A stretch of DNA of 64,000 bases from Cyathus striatus. Taxonomy: Eukaryota; Basidiomycota; Agaricomycetes; Agaricales; Nidulariaceae. A program made the translations under genes and the position numbers. Shown here piece by piece: positions 22,519 to 34,989 of this stretch. The stretch is from the NCBI GenBank assembly GCA_025738555.1, contig JAOVFP010000006.1:5332001-5396000 (forward strand). Direction: 5' to 3'. Under the pieces are notes generated by a model. It was not told the origin of the DNA. It ran no database searches and was given only the letters and a program-made list of their open reading frames with translations. Positions within the stretch are counted from its first letter, which is position 1. The number at the start of each line of letters is the position of its first letter.

Positions 22519-24125
22519 ATGTCCATTCAAGCCGATATTCCTAAGGTGTGTAGTGTTGCTTTCGCTTTCATGTCCCGAACCAACAGATTAATGGAATAAT
22601 ACTTAGTTCAAGACTACTCAAATGCTGAGTTACCATATGAAGCCCATAAATGTTTTAAAGCTAAGCCCGGATGCGTCAAAGCTTCTAAGTGGAGGTAAGT
22701 ACTTACATGGATTTATAGACTTGCCACTCACTGTACTAGCGGATGACGGAATGGTGGTTATTTGGGATACCATGAGTGGGATCAGTCTCGAAAAAGTTAA
22801 CTTGGTATTTCATGGACCTGTGTCTTCGGCCATCTGGATGCCTAGTTCAGATGGTGTTACATGTTCCAACTTCGCAGTTGGATCTTCGGATGGTTCCATA
22901 ATGGTATATCACCATGAAAGTAGCAAGGTATTTCACTTAACGTATATATTATTCACTTATTTATTCTTTTTCATTTCCAGTACGTATGTAAGAGTGTTAC
23001 AGAGGCACACGAAAATCGTGTAGAGGATTTAGCATTTGATCGGTATAGTCAGTGTCTCACCAGTATTGGCAACGGCCGTTTGCTGGTATGGACGGTCAAC
23101 CACAAAGGTACGCATTGTCAAATGTGACGTCTCAGGAATTCACAGAGGACACAGGTGACATTGATGAGTATGCTGGAACTCCAGCACTAGACTTTAAGCA
23201 TAGATTTCATAGCGTCGCTTTTCACGACGACGGAAAACGGATCTTATATTCCGTTTTGGAAATGCATGAAATGTGAGTAATAACTCTTGTAATAACTGTT
23301 GCGATTACAATAGTCATGCTATGACTGATCTCTTGTGATAGCATTAACTATCAAGTTAATCCTTGGACTCACCAATGGAGTCGTTGCTTAAGGTCTTGAA
23401 TGTAGGTATTTACCTTGTGCGCTAAGTTTCTTACCTACCACTTACCTGTACCAGTGGTCATGCAGTTGTGTCTGGAAAAGAGATGCATGTTTCCAACCTG
23501 TTCAACGGAGTCGACACATATGCTCTCCCACCTTCCCAGCCGTTAAAGACCTACGAGCATCCAATTTCCCGCAATTACCCCATGCATCTCGCATGTGGTC
23601 AACAAGGCTCCCTCATAATTGTCAGTAGCGATGACAGGTTTCCACGTGTGTTTTCGCATTTCGGGAATATGCAGACGTCTTTGCCACATGAAAGAAATAT
23701 TCGTAAGTATATTTCATTTAGAATTGAGACAGGAGCTAATACGATCTCTTTAAGTGTGCCGTGATCAGTTCGATATGCATAATAGCCACAGGATCGTCAG
23801 AAGCTGATAATCATGAAACACACTATCCAATTAAGCTATGGAACTCAACTTCTGCTGTAAGCCTTCTATCTTGCTGCTCGTATTTATTGTTAATTGTAAT
23901 TTCATCTACAAGCATAACACATCGAAGGGCATCTCCACTCCAGAGAAAGTCCGGAATACTGAATCATTGACCTATATGCAGACGTTATCTATTATATTGA
24001 TTGTTCTATGTTTCCAGGTACTATTATCAAGCGAGATGGTTGGAGAGTGGGTTCAGACACACGTGGCTTCAGTGTCATTGGAGAAATGGAATTTAGATTT
24101 CAGTTTTCGCAACTACGCACTTTAA
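22519..24125 (+). CDS. WD40-repeat protein, gene B, with C-terminal hydrophobic segment
   Basis: Exon 1 (22519-22545, MSIQADIPK) joins in phase 0 to exon 2 (22607-22694, LKLSPDASKLLSGG), then exon 3 from 22740 (DDGMVVIWDTMSG, GSSDGSIMVYHHES). Later exons carry GNGRLLVWTVN, HSVAFHDDGKRILYSVLEM, a short PWTHQW exon, NGVDTYALPPSQPL, VSSDDRFPRVF and IATGSSEADNHETHYPIKLW. The last exons encode LSIILIVLCFQVLL, a possible membrane anchor, and end at 24125. The order and junctions mirror gene A at 2080-3490. All introns are short with GT-AG ends. Probably a membrane-tethered or scaffold propeller; ligand unknown. No disruption was seen. Confidence 0.75.
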
Positions 24126-24460
24126 ATAACAACTACATGCCTTAAATAATGATATCGGACTATACAGATATAAACTATGCGCCTTAAACAATTATATTAA
24201 ACTATGGCTGGTCTCGATTCGTATGTTGGACAATACAAGAGTGCATTGCTTTGAATATGAGGGTGTGGAGAATGAAGCAGGGAACGAGCGGGGAGCGTGT
24301 GGAGATGTCACGTGCCTGAAGAGCCTGCCCTAAATGTTTTCATATCCAATGAATAGAAAGTGGGTGTTGCGGGTTCTTTCCTTTGTACTCTCATTACCTC
24401 GACACAACATAGATATAGTTGAAGTAGATATAGTAGCTACCATAGATACTTTAGCATACA

Positions 24461-27352
24461 ATGGCCAAAGACAACTATGCACTGAATCAAGATGGTTCTT
24501 TGAAAGATGCGAGCCAGATTCAATGGTACTTTGACCCTGATGATGAAGTATCTCAAAATCAGGTACCTCAACCTTGGCGGAGAAAAACAAAGAGAGCTAA
24601 AGTAGTGGTAACGAAACCATCTCAATATAGTAACACAATTGCTAACTTCAGGGTATAGACGTTTTTAGATCTGGAAGCTCAAGTGGCTTCCGGCTCGGAG
24701 GATGAAAATGATGAAGAGGAACCGGACAGTATGTATATCAAATAGCAATACCTGAATGCAACATGCTGATTGAGAACTGTTTTTATAGAATTTATTGTAG
24801 ATAGTGAAGAAAATGACGATGAAGATCCCAACATTCCTGTTTGTTGGCTGGAGCTAGCGCGCTCGGTTCAAGCTGAACAACAGCCAGAAATTATTGGCCA
24901 TCTCTATGAAAAGTATGTCCTCTCACACGGAGGTGCACATTTGCACGCTGGACCTAGTTCAACAACTGTTGTAAGCAAGCACAATGTTGCCCATCACGGT
25001 CGAGTAGCTCGGGACTGGTCCCTTTATGACATACCAGTTAAGGTAAGTGAGTTGTCACCAGATCTGACGAGTATCTGGCTCACATTTTGTAGAATGGATC
25101 AGAGGAACGGATTGTATACCAGCTCAATTTACATGCTGGCCCCAAGCACATTTGAAGTGCCTTTGCATTGTCCGTTATCCCGGGGCACATTTACACAGAG
25201 GCTCTTAATCTTGAAGACCTGAAGAAATTTACCAAAATCTTTGGCGACATCGACCAGTTCCATATTCGTCCTGCACCAAATATTATGTGGGATTCTTACT
25301 TTGGAAATGTTGGTGCAAGCTATACACCCTACAAGCATACTTGGGTACAACTCAAAGGAAAATTTCGATATGATCTGGTGTTTATTATAAATGTCTGCGA
25401 TCGCACATTTCGGATTGACGTCGTTCAGTTGCCTCGAGTAGAATACACAGATTCATCGAAACGAAAGCAGTCATCGTCGAGCTCGAAACCAGCCTGCGAG
25501 CTATTCAACCCTGAACTTGCAAGGCAAGCATGCCCGGAAAAGTTCAAAGTTGAATATGAAGACGCCGATAATAAAATTATTAAAAGATATATATTTCGAG
25601 GATCATTTTATACTGCCAATGGTTTCTTACTACGTCGGAAAGTCGATTCTGACGAGCACTATCAAGTCGAAGGGACACTGACAATGGAAGAACTGAGATC
25701 CTTTGATCGCTGTAGCCAAGTTCCTAAGGAGGTTTTGAAACAGACAAGACACGTGGTATTATCGGCAAATATACGTATACGCGATCAGGTAAAGGTTGTC
25801 CTCCAAGGAATAGTTTCTCTGGCCTTCATGGAAGATATCACAGAAGAAAATGCGATGATTAGGCTCTTCCATTCACCGGATGTTCTCTTCGAATATCCAT
25901 TAAATTTACTTGAGAAGTGCTTCAAGATTGGCGACGGAGTTAGGGTAAAGTCGGGCGAACACAAAGGAGTTGTCAGTATAGTCACAAATGTGGAGGCGTG
26001 TGGGCGTGTAGGCGAGGAAAATATTACAATTGTCACCTTTCCGTTAAAGAAGGTAACTTTAAACCCATTTATTCCAGAGTATTTTTATTCTAACCAACTA
26101 AGCAGGGAAAATATGTACCAGTTCGCTCCTCAGATTTGGACTTCTGTAGCGAAGTTCATAGAAATAGTATGTTTAGGTGGGAAGATAGTAATGACACAAG
26201 CACCCCAGATGCATCTGGGAGTCGGACTATTGAGGATAGGCTCATGTGTAATGATCCATATTGGTCGCTTTATGGGCTATATGGCGTGGTTACTTCCGGT
26301 CCTCAAAAGGGGGACATTGGGATACTAAAGTGTGTTAACGCCAATGGTCGCGCTGAGCTTGAAGTTGAAGCCTGCCTGATAAGTACGAGCAAACTTGAGG
26401 AGGTTTCAATAATGGATTTATATATTCCTGGGTATTTACGTATCTCAATATGTATTCCAATCTATAAAACTAATAAATTATTACAGATATAACATTTCAA
26501 ATATACTGCCATTTGACCTCGAAGGAGCTACAGATCATCCTTCACGGAATGTCTGTCTGACACCAGCTTGGGATCCTAACTCAAGAACCCCGCAAGTAAG
26601 TACTTATAATTACATTTGCAAAGGATTAATTCTTGATCATATTCGGCTTAGATTTCCAATGTTGTATCTGCCGAAGAGCTTGCCTACCCCCATCGAAGTT
26701 AGTTACTCATTTTGATGTTGTCACACGTCACTAATAGCAGTTTATAGTTCCAGAAAACATAGCTTCAACGTCTGCTTTGCAAGCATCTGCTCCTCTTCCA
26801 GACTCGATGAGAACGACTGTTATTGGTGAAGGGTCATCTGCTCGTGACGCTTCAACAGATGCATTCAATAGTGTGTATCATTCTTACAGTTCTGGATTAT
26901 TGACCAATATTAATATCTTCATAGGCCACTGGATAAATCAACTTCTCGAAGCAGACAGCTCATTTTTGGATCGTAGATATCTTCATGTGGTTATCTCAGG
27001 ATCTCTACCAACTGCTGCTAGTTCTGGGTTCGAAAGGGGCAGATATGAAAAATGCAGCGGTACCTATCTGGGATTGATGAGAAGTAATAGATCTATCCGG
27101 GTGGAAATAACAGGCAGACAAGAACTTGAAGTCCCAGCTGAGTATGTGCACCCGGAAGCCCCTAGCAGGAAGGGTGAACGTGTAATGATTGTAAACCGTC
27201 ATAACCACCAGCTGTACAGGGAAGTATTCATGGTACTTGGCCTGACAGAACAGGGAATTGAAGTCTGTCCTGTAAAAGGACAGAACAGAGCAAAGAAGAT
27301 GTGTGTTGTACTGGCTCAGGATCTCGGAGTATTTGTGGAAAAACTTTTTTAA
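24461..27352 (+). pseudogene. Spt5-like (NGN/KOW) paralogue, interrupted
   Basis: Starts MAKDNYALNQDG at 24461 and has an acidic segment (SGSEDENDEEE), an NGN-like exon with VIPGHIYTEALNLEDL, then FKIGDGVRVKSGEHKGVVSI (KOW pattern) and a second KOW-like GLYGVVTSGPQKGDIGILK, as in the elongation factor Spt5. In-frame stops occur at 24656-24658 (TAG) and 25153-25155 (TGA, before SAFALSVIPGH where Spt5 NGN domains commonly have R or another residue). One base is missing near 26138, joining QFAPQIW to DFCSEVH in a new frame. Other exons splice cleanly to 27352. Spt5 binds RNA polymerase II with Spt4; this copy is a broken, diverged duplicate, not the essential gene. Confidence 0.72.
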
Positions 27353-27448
27353 GAGCATATGTTTATGACACCTTGCACATTGCTCATGTATTATAATTTC
27401 TTGTTCAACTTCAACATAGTATTTTAAATTTGTACATAATATTACATT

Positions 27449-28481
27449 TCATTGGCGAACTTTATCTACTATATTTTTATTGGTGCAAAGAATTACTCGT
27501 AGGAATCCTTCTGGGTCCATGAGGTCGTCCAATTCATCAACAGTAAGCTTTCCCGAATTATATTGATAATAAGGATGATATCTCTTAGGGTCTATGGGCT
27601 ACAAATAGTCAGTAATTAATGGTGAGTTCATAAAATTTTCATGCTAGAACTGTCATTGATGTTTGGAGCTGCTCTTCAATTATTGACAGGTGAAGAGTCC
27701 CTTTGTCATCGACGATGCAAGACATTTCGTGTATATGTCGCCAGTCCTTTGCAGATTTGTACACTCGAACAGCAACATCCTTATTTCGTGGCACCTTCAC
27801 TGTGGTATGTCGAGGTTTCATAGAATTTATTACATTTCTAACCACATCCATAACTGTATCGGATTCCATGTATGTTAATTGTGGAGACTCAATGTTCTGT
27901 ATTACTGCTTCTGGTGTGTCACGATCTATTAGCTCATAGGGGAGATGCTGATACTGAAAATTGGTGTGGCTTGGATGTTCATGTACTCTTTAGAATATTC
28001 GGGATACTCAGTGAGATAGGCAGAAGGCAGAAGGGAAGTCTTAGGACATACCTCTTTTTTTTCTGTTTCGGCAACTCTTTATGTTCGCCTTCAGCCAATT
28101 GTTTTCTCGAATTAGAGGTATTTCCTCTGTAGTACAATATCAGCCTTCGAATTTTGACATTTGAAGAGAAGTCTTAATGACTAACCTTTTTCTTTTTCTT
28201 TTTGGAGGAGACTCTTCATGTTCGCCTTTTGCTGGTCATTTCCTTGAGTTAGGAGCTGTTGATAATGCTTGGGTTTGACCATTCTTATATGCAACAAGTG
28301 CAACTATGAAGTCATTCTTAATTGGTACCCCCGGCTTCCTTCGACCAGTCACTTGAACATTCACATGATTGTCTTTACAAAGTTGCCGAAGAATGTGGTA
28401 TGGGAAGGACCTGAGTGCAGATTCATGAACAATGGCTCTTTGAAGAACCTGTTCTGCTTCCTGGATCGACAAGTTAGACAT
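27449..28481 (-). pseudogene. Basic nuclear-type protein with a SAP-like N-terminus and duplicated exons, one nonsense codon
   Basis: Exon 1 starts at 28481 (MSNLSIQEAEQVL) and contains LRSFPYHILRQLCKDNHVNV, a helix pair resembling a SAP DNA-binding motif. TGA at 28236-28238 interrupts NSRK-PAKGEHEE. After a 5' site GTTAGT the next exon repeats the theme, NSRKQLAEGEHKELP, so the two exons are tandem duplicates ending in Lys/Arg runs that could be nuclear localisation signals. Further exons read YQHLPYELIDRDTPEAV, VRVYKSAKDWRHIHEMS and PIDPKRYHPYYQYNSGKL, stop at 27449-27451. Convergent with the Spt5-like gene, 96 bp apart. The nonsense codon might be a recent allele. Function unknown. Confidence 0.6.
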
Positions 28482-29540
28482 TGTGATTTAATGACTCCAG
28501 AATGAACCATGACTATAAATATTCAATGCTGGATATGATGCTGGGCACTTGCCAAGCAAAGCTTGCCATCCTCTTTTATAGCGCACAAGTATATTCTTAT
28601 TGTTTCTTATTGTATTCTCAATCACTGTTACTACAAAGAGCTTATAATAGGAAACATTCACTGTCTTATATCAAACCTCCCGGTTCTATAATAAAGGTTG
28701 AAAAAGCCTTATCAACCCAAGGTGTGGGGCTAACATCTCGGCTCCATCCCTAGGCAGGAACTGAGTGGGGATGGAGCGGGGAGTTGAGTGGGCCATGAGT
28801 GGGTGTGAGTGGCTTGTGAGTGGCCCCGTGAGCAGGACAATCAATATGATATGTTACCATATTTACAATCTGCATGTACATAGGGTAGGAGAACATATTG
28901 TTTATTACATTTAGAATTGGTGAGTGGATCTGATAAACAAACCAATCCAGACTCTGTTACCAGGACAAATTTTGAATGTGCGATAAGATAGGGATGCTGA
29001 ACATAGCCAGAATCTGTGTTTAGATAGGATCAGTGAACAAATGTGTGTTCCAATTCAGGATTTGTGTGAGAATCTGTGTTAGCAACCAATTTTTCACACA
29101 GATTCTACCTTTGTTTTATTGTTATTTTCTCAATATGGAAATGCGATATGGGTTTAGAACCAATCCATGATTGTTTTCTAAATATGAACATGAATCTGTT
29201 CAAGGAGCCGATTTTGGTACACATTCTAATTGTTAAACAAATCTGTTTGTACCATATTTACCCCGCCCTGATTCAGTCCTGTCTGAGGTGTGAGTTGTCG
29301 AATATTTTCGTTGGATAGATTGTCTTCCACATGCATACTCCAATATGCAGCGTAAGATGTGAATGGGACTTATCTAAGATCTTTAACTGGTGTGTCTTTG
29401 AAAACACTGGAAAACATATACTGTAGGCAGGTGGCTGCGATGTATGCATTTGATGTGAGTCAGTCCATATTGCAATGAAAAAATTCATATACAGTATAGT
29501 TTTAAAGTAAATTATTATAAGATGTTGATTATTATAATGC
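28482..29540. other. Intergenic, no gene seen
   Basis: Contains GAGTGGGGATGGAGCGGGGA words at 28768-28830, like those in the duplicated segment at 21.8 kb, and several short inverted AGAATCTGTGT words at 28.9-29.2 kb. Open frames are short and featureless. Confidence 0.5.
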
Positions 29541-30132
29541 TTAATACTTATGAACAAACTGCACCATTGGATGATCTGTTTTATCATCGAAATTTACAGA
29601 GACAAGACCTGCACAGATAGAAGGAATGAATTGCTCATCGTCTAGATCATCTGGGTCTACTTCTGAGTTGAGGTCATTCACAGTGAGGGCATATTGCAAA
29701 TCCTTCAGAGATAAGGGTAGTACAGCTCGTGTTAACCATGAAAATATGTGGTATGCCAATTCGTGATGGTGTTCAGGAATTCGATTTATTGCTTCTTCAT
29801 AGGTTTTGTTGAGACCATGAGAAAGTTTCTCCAAAGTCTTCTTGACCTTGTTGGGTGAAGACTGCAATTCTAATGAATCCAAATGTAATTTCACCATGAG
29901 GAACCTGTAGTAGAGTCATCAAATATTGAGGCTATGGTCAATACACAATATAATTCAATACATACATTCCATTTGCCTTTTCAATTACCAAAAATATGAT
30001 ATCTTCCTGTAGTGAACTTTTCCGGATTATTACATTGGTGAGTAAGTTGCTATTCTTTATCCGATGCTCGGTGTGTTTTGTCATGTCTTTATCATGGGCA
30101 TAAATGCCCAGTGATTGATAGCCCTCATCTAA
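29541..30132 (-). pseudogene. Remnant of a STAND/NACHT-type NTPase (NLR-like)
   Basis: Two exons. The first starts after an acceptor at 30133-30134 and includes YQSLGIYAHDKDMTKHTEHR and VIEKANGM; a 50-60 bp intron leads to FLMVKLHLDSLELQSSP, LSHGLNKTYEEAINRIPEHH, HIFSWLTRAVLPLSLKDLQY and IPSICAGLVSV. This order (GMFLLxxLHLDSL, LPxxLxxTYdeaxxRI, ILSWLxxAxRPLxLxELQxAL, CAGLV) is the region just after the nucleotide-binding site in fungal NACHT proteins. The Walker A exon and the C-terminal repeats are absent, so the gene is truncated at both ends. Fungal NLRs act in non-self recognition and cell death; this piece is unlikely to function. Confidence 0.75.
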
Positions 30133-32450
30133 CTATAAAACCTGTTTTAAAATTTGTCAGTTTGCTTGTCACACTGCAGAAGATACTGTTCTGGTTGGTT
30201 TGTATAGCAGGCAGCTGTACAGCAAACTCTACATAAGTAGTCACTAGTTAATCTTGTATCAACAAATAATCAATCAATCACTGATTAGTACTCATGTGGC
30301 AGCCGGGGGGGTCAACAGGTCCCGGGTGCACTCTTATTTGCTTCTGTCTAACTTCTTTTCGGCCACGCTACTTTGTGCAATGCCATAACACCTCATAGCA
30401 CTTGGGTTACTTACATGATAAGTCATAAATTGTACATAGACTGTTACACTTTTCACCTCTTCACCTTGCCAGACCCCTTTTTATTCATGTGACATCTCAT
30501 ATGACTTATTGTACATATCTTTTCTTCCTTTCAGTTCTATTTATACCTATGACTTGGGACATGCCCCTATCTGTTTCACTTCTCCTCCATCATCTCAGTT
30601 GTGCTATGCACACAGCCTGTCACCCCTTGCTCCTCTGATGTGTTATATCACAAGCACAGACAAGAAAAAAGAGATAGTAATATAGAGCTATGTAGGCTGT
30701 GTAGCATGAATATCTCTTATCAGAAAGTTCCCTCTATATTGATCCATATAGAATCACACACATGCATGATAGCTCCATGTAACTGCACCTCATTAAATGT
30801 GGAATATTAGTCTATTGTTGCTACCATAGCTATGTGGTCAACAGATAACTTAGCACACTACATATTTATACAATTAAGATACCTCCAATAAAACATGCAG
30901 CCAATGGATTAAATAAAAATGTTATATATTATGACAACTACCACATACACAATTGTCCCTACATAATTCAACTTACCCATATAGCTGACTCACTCACAGT
31001 TAACCCTCTTGTTAAAAAAACATGCAAACCTGTTACACATATTTGCCTTTATGAGATTTGACTTTACCATTTCATAATGAACCTCCATGAACCAGGGGTC
31101 ACCCATCCTCACACTCTCAATTTGTCCATGCTCAGCTTATTGGATAAACAATATCATGTGATGTCATTCTGCCTAATGTACTGCATGGTGCAGACATCTC
31201 TTTCCTCCAGCTCTCTCTCCCCTTCTTAAAGTCTCGAGTTCCTCTACAAATTAAAACTTATTTAACTTCATTCATAATTAGACATCATTTGAATGTGCTC
31301 CAGTTATGCTTGTTACACTAGCTTTATTAATGAGGAATGGATAGTGAAATGGAAATTAATAACATTGCGGCCTTCTGTAAACTGTTTTGCAATTCTATAG
31401 GGACTTAGCAAAGCAGGATATCGACCATGTGTTCTTGTTTTGTAATTGCGGCGTTGGAAGGCAATACAAAGTGTCGGCATCCATGGAGGGAATTTGAGGG
31501 AAAAGTGAGAACGAGTGTGAACACATCGACATGTGTATGGGGCTGATTACATAATGGAACAGTGCCTGCATGATTATGATAAGGAAGTATTTGTGCTAGA
31601 TTAGATGAACCGAGAATGCATATAACATCAGTAATTGTACTATGCAGCACTCACCTTAAGTGAACCATATACAATACTTGCTACAAATGTGCTTCAGCCC
31701 ATATTGAGCTATACTGTACCATTTAGATCAATTTGACAGTCACGCATCATGGGGACATCGTGTCATGACAGTGTCGAAATTTGGCCCATGTCATGCTCAC
31801 TAAAAACGATCAGTCAGACTTAGTCACTGAGCCCCAGTGAAAAATCGCTCTAGGGAAATAAGACCTAGTCTAGGCACATCTATGTGTCAGGGTGGATCCT
31901 CAGTAAATATGATCAGACGCCAAATAGTCAGCCATCGGTAGCTAATTAGTAGAATTGACTATTTGTCTACCAAAAAGCAGGTTTTTTTATGTTTCTTCTA
32001 CTGTGCAGTAGAAAAATCAGTAGGTGTTCAGTAGGACATTGGTAACATTTCAGTAAGATGTCCATAGTCTTTTGGTACCTTGGTGGTCAAATATATAGTC
32101 GTCATATAGTCGTCAGTAGGTTGCACTTTGGTCACCTTCCAGTAGTAGCAGGGTAGGACAATAGTCAATCTTCAGTGCTCAGGTAGCAGGGGTCGTCATT
32201 AGGTTTAATCCACTCATATACATATGACATAACAATGTGAATATGAATATATATTGTTTCAATACAGGTCTGAGGTATAGTACATGATGTCTACCAATCA
32301 CAACTAATAAATAATCATTATCATGCACCAATGCCACAATGGGTTCACATCTCCATATACCTACATGATACGTCAGCAAAAACTTCTAGTCAATGAACAC
32401 ACCACTATGATGGATGTGGTTGTGGGGGGTACATGCAGCAACTAGAGAGC
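30133..32450. other. Gene-poor AT-rich DNA
   Basis: No supported gene. The open frame at 31405-31650 (minus, 81 codons) has no recognisable motif. From about 31770 to 32170 the words CAGTAGG, GTCAGTAG and GACTAT recur densely in both orientations at irregular spacing. Confidence 0.5.
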
Positions 32451-32640
32451 TCTTTACACTTAGCCAGGTGTTCTGTACAGATCTGTGTGGATTACACAGA
32501 ATCTGTACTTTTTGAAAATGGCTGGGCTATCACTATAATGAATGCGAAATTCTGTATGGATTCCTTATGGATTCTGTACGGAATACACAGAATTCCATAA
32601 TCAAGACTTTATCGGAATCCACACAGATCCTTACAGAACT
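32451..32640 (+). repeat. Word-repeat terminus E1 (palindromic TCTGTACAGATC words)
   Basis: Begins GAGCTCTTTACACTTAGCCA and is followed by inverted-repeat words such as TCTGTACAGATCTGTG, ATTCTGTATGGATTCC and TCTGTACGGAAT. The start matches the reverse strand at about 40914-40935. Confidence 0.65.
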
Positions 32641-32859
32641 TATCAATTATTTTTATTAATTATTTACATGAAAATGAAATGCACTGTGTGTGGTTTGAAC
32701 CCTCACTGTGCTCAATGATTTGTAATCAAATATGTCGTGTGCTAAACCATCTGAGCCAGCATATGTTTCTTATCATTGCATAACCACCCATAACATGATG
32801 CTTGTCCAGCTATCATTAACTGACACATACCCAGGTGACATGTCACTAGCACTTACTGC

Positions 32860-33360
32860 TCAGTGCTGTCAGTGCTTGGTCAGCACCCTCTCATCTCACT
32901 CCCACCACCTTCGCTCTCACCATCACCTTTGCTCCCACCATCACCTTTGCTCCCACCACCATCTTCACTTCCACCACTATCGCTCCCGCCACCACCTTCG
33001 CTCCCACCCCCACATCTCACTCCCACCTCCTTGTCTTGCTCCCACCACTTGTTCTTCATTCCTTCTTCAATGCCCTCTGACCACTCTCCTCCATGTGTGA
33101 AGAAGGCAATGACACCACTGGCAAGGAGCATGCCATTCCCCCCCTCACCTGTCCTCGTCTTGCAAATGACGAGGAAGAACCCTGCACCTCGTCTTGCAAG
33201 TGACGAGGGTGTTGTTTCCCCTCCCCCCTCTTGCATCCTTGTCTCACAAGTGATGAGGGTGCTGTTTCCCCTCCCCCCTCTCGCGTCCTTGTCTCGCAAA
33301 TGACAAGGACAAACCCCTGCACCTCCATAAGTGTCAGCCAAGCACCCTCGTCACTTGCAA
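32860..33360. repeat. CCACCATCACC low complexity followed by a CTCGTC...GACGAG hairpin-word repeat
   Basis: 32880-33020 is imperfect CTCCCACCATCACCTTTG repeats. 33150-33370 holds about five copies of a roughly 22-base word with CTCGTC and GACGAG arms; copies differ mainly by CG to TG or CA. Long open frames on both strands are low complexity and rejected. Confidence 0.75.
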
Positions 33361-33388
33361 GATGAGGTGCGAGTGGTGTCAGCCAGCA

Positions 33389-33451
33389 TGATCTTTTTTT
33401 GCCCTGGTAAAAAGATCACCACAATCTTTTTACCAGGGCAAAAAATGATCA
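33389..33451. repeat. Strong hairpin, 28-base arms
   Basis: Arms containing GCCCTGGTAAAAAGAT and ATCTTTTTACCAGGGC flank a 7-base loop; one mismatch. Next to it TGATCACTTAGGTGATCA is itself palindromic. Could be a small foldback element. Confidence 0.88.
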
Positions 33452-33509
33452 CTTAGGTGATCAAATGTGATCATTTACCATAGAACTATCAGAATATTCG
33501 AGGTCATGT

Positions 33510-34925
33510 CACTGACCCACAGTCTCAGTAGAATCCAGTGAGATTCTCATGAGATTCTCTGATACTCCAGTGAGAATCCAGTGGTATTTCTGAGAGTGTG
33601 GAGAGAGATTAGAGAGACTTTGGTGAGACTACACTGAGAAAATGAACAATTTCATCTCACTAAAATCTCAGTAAATTCTCATTTGGGTGAGAATCTCTTA
33701 GAGTCCAGTGATACTATAATGAGATGAATCTCAGAGAGTCCAATGAGAATTTAGTGAGAATAAGTCACTGGACTCTCAGTACAGTCTCTGACATTTAACT
33801 CTGTTGTTACAAATTCCCACACAATATTTCATAAGATCTCTCTGCACCAAGCTGTATCTAGACTTTATTGTCACAGTGATAACAAGTTTCCCACAGTCAT
33901 TACACTTGTCACACATGTGTGAAAGTGTGACATCTTGGAAAAGCGTGACATTTTGGAAAAAGTGCAACATGTGTGATATGTGTGACATATCATAGACATC
34001 ACACTTGTCACACTTTTTCCAATATTGTCCAATATGTCACATGTCACACTTTTTCAACATTTTTCAATGTGTTGGAAAATGTTAGAAGAGGTGTGGTGCC
34101 TAAGCTGTACCTAGACTCTATTGTCACATATGTGTGAAAGTGTGACATGTGTGACAAGCGTGGGAAAAAGCGTGACATGTTGGAAAAAAAGCGTGACATA
34201 TTGGAAAATGTTGGGGAAGAAGTGTGACATGTGTGACAATCGTGGGAAAAATTGTGACATGTTTGGAAAAGTATCACATATCATAACCATCACACTTGCC
34301 ACACTTCTCCAAACATGTCACACTTTTTTCCCACGCTTGTCACGCTATCACACATGTGTGACAAGTTTGATGACTGTAGGAAGTGTGAAAGTGTGACATG
34401 TCAGAAAATGTTGGAAAAATCGTGACAAGCGTGGGAAAAGTGTGACATGTTGGAAAAGCGTGACATGTATGACATATCATAGCCATCACACTTGTCACAC
34501 TTTCGGTGTACTGTTACATTGTGACAAATGTGACAAGATGTGTCACATTTTTTCCAACATGTCACACATGTCACACTATGCTTTTCACTCCAACATGTCA
34601 CACATATCACACTTTTGATAATATGTCACACTTTCACACATGTGTGACAAGTGTGATGACTGTGGGAAACATGTTACAACTGTGATAATAGAGTCTAGGT
34701 ACAGCTTAGGCACCTGAGTTCAGTGGAGTTCAAGTAGAGTCCAGGTGCCCTACTGATAGTGTAGTGAGACTCTCACTGGATTCTCAATAGTTTAGTGAGA
34801 GTTCAGTGAGACTCCACTGAACTCTCAATAGTCTGGTGAGACTCTAGTGAGACTCTCACTAAACTCTCGATAGTCTGGTGAGAGTCCAGTGAGAGTCCAG
34901 TGATAACTGTGGGAGAGTGCAACAT
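33510..34925. mobile_element. Probable foldback-type non-autonomous element, about 1.4 kb
   Basis: Outer ends read CACTGACCCACAGT (33510) and, on the other strand, CACTCTCCCACAGT (from 34919). Subterminal zones on both sides are packed with CCAGTGAGA/TCTCACTGG words. Inside, 33844-33921 and 34635-34713 are long inverted repeats (CAAGCTGTATCTAGAC against its complement with few changes). The centre repeats GCGTGACATGTTGGAAAAA-type words. No coding. No convincing target duplication was found. Confidence 0.5.
33900..34650. repeat. Irregular 19-bp words GCGTGACATGTTGGAAAAA
   Basis: Direct and inverted copies with variable A runs; at 34172-34215 consecutive units are spaced 19-21 bp. The first eight bases match satellites 1 and 2. 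Confidence 0.65.
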
Positions 34926-34989
34926 ACTGGAATATTCACTAGTGGCTGTCATTCTGATTGATCAGAACCGAGGAGCCTTGACAGCTTGA

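Noticed and set aside
32863..33341. Long open frames on both strands
   Set aside because: They are Ser/Pro/His or Gly-rich readings of low-complexity repeats.
33510..34919. CACTA transposon with target duplication
   Set aside because: The CACT ends pair, but the flanking trinucleotides (TGT and CAA) do not match, so only a foldback call is made.
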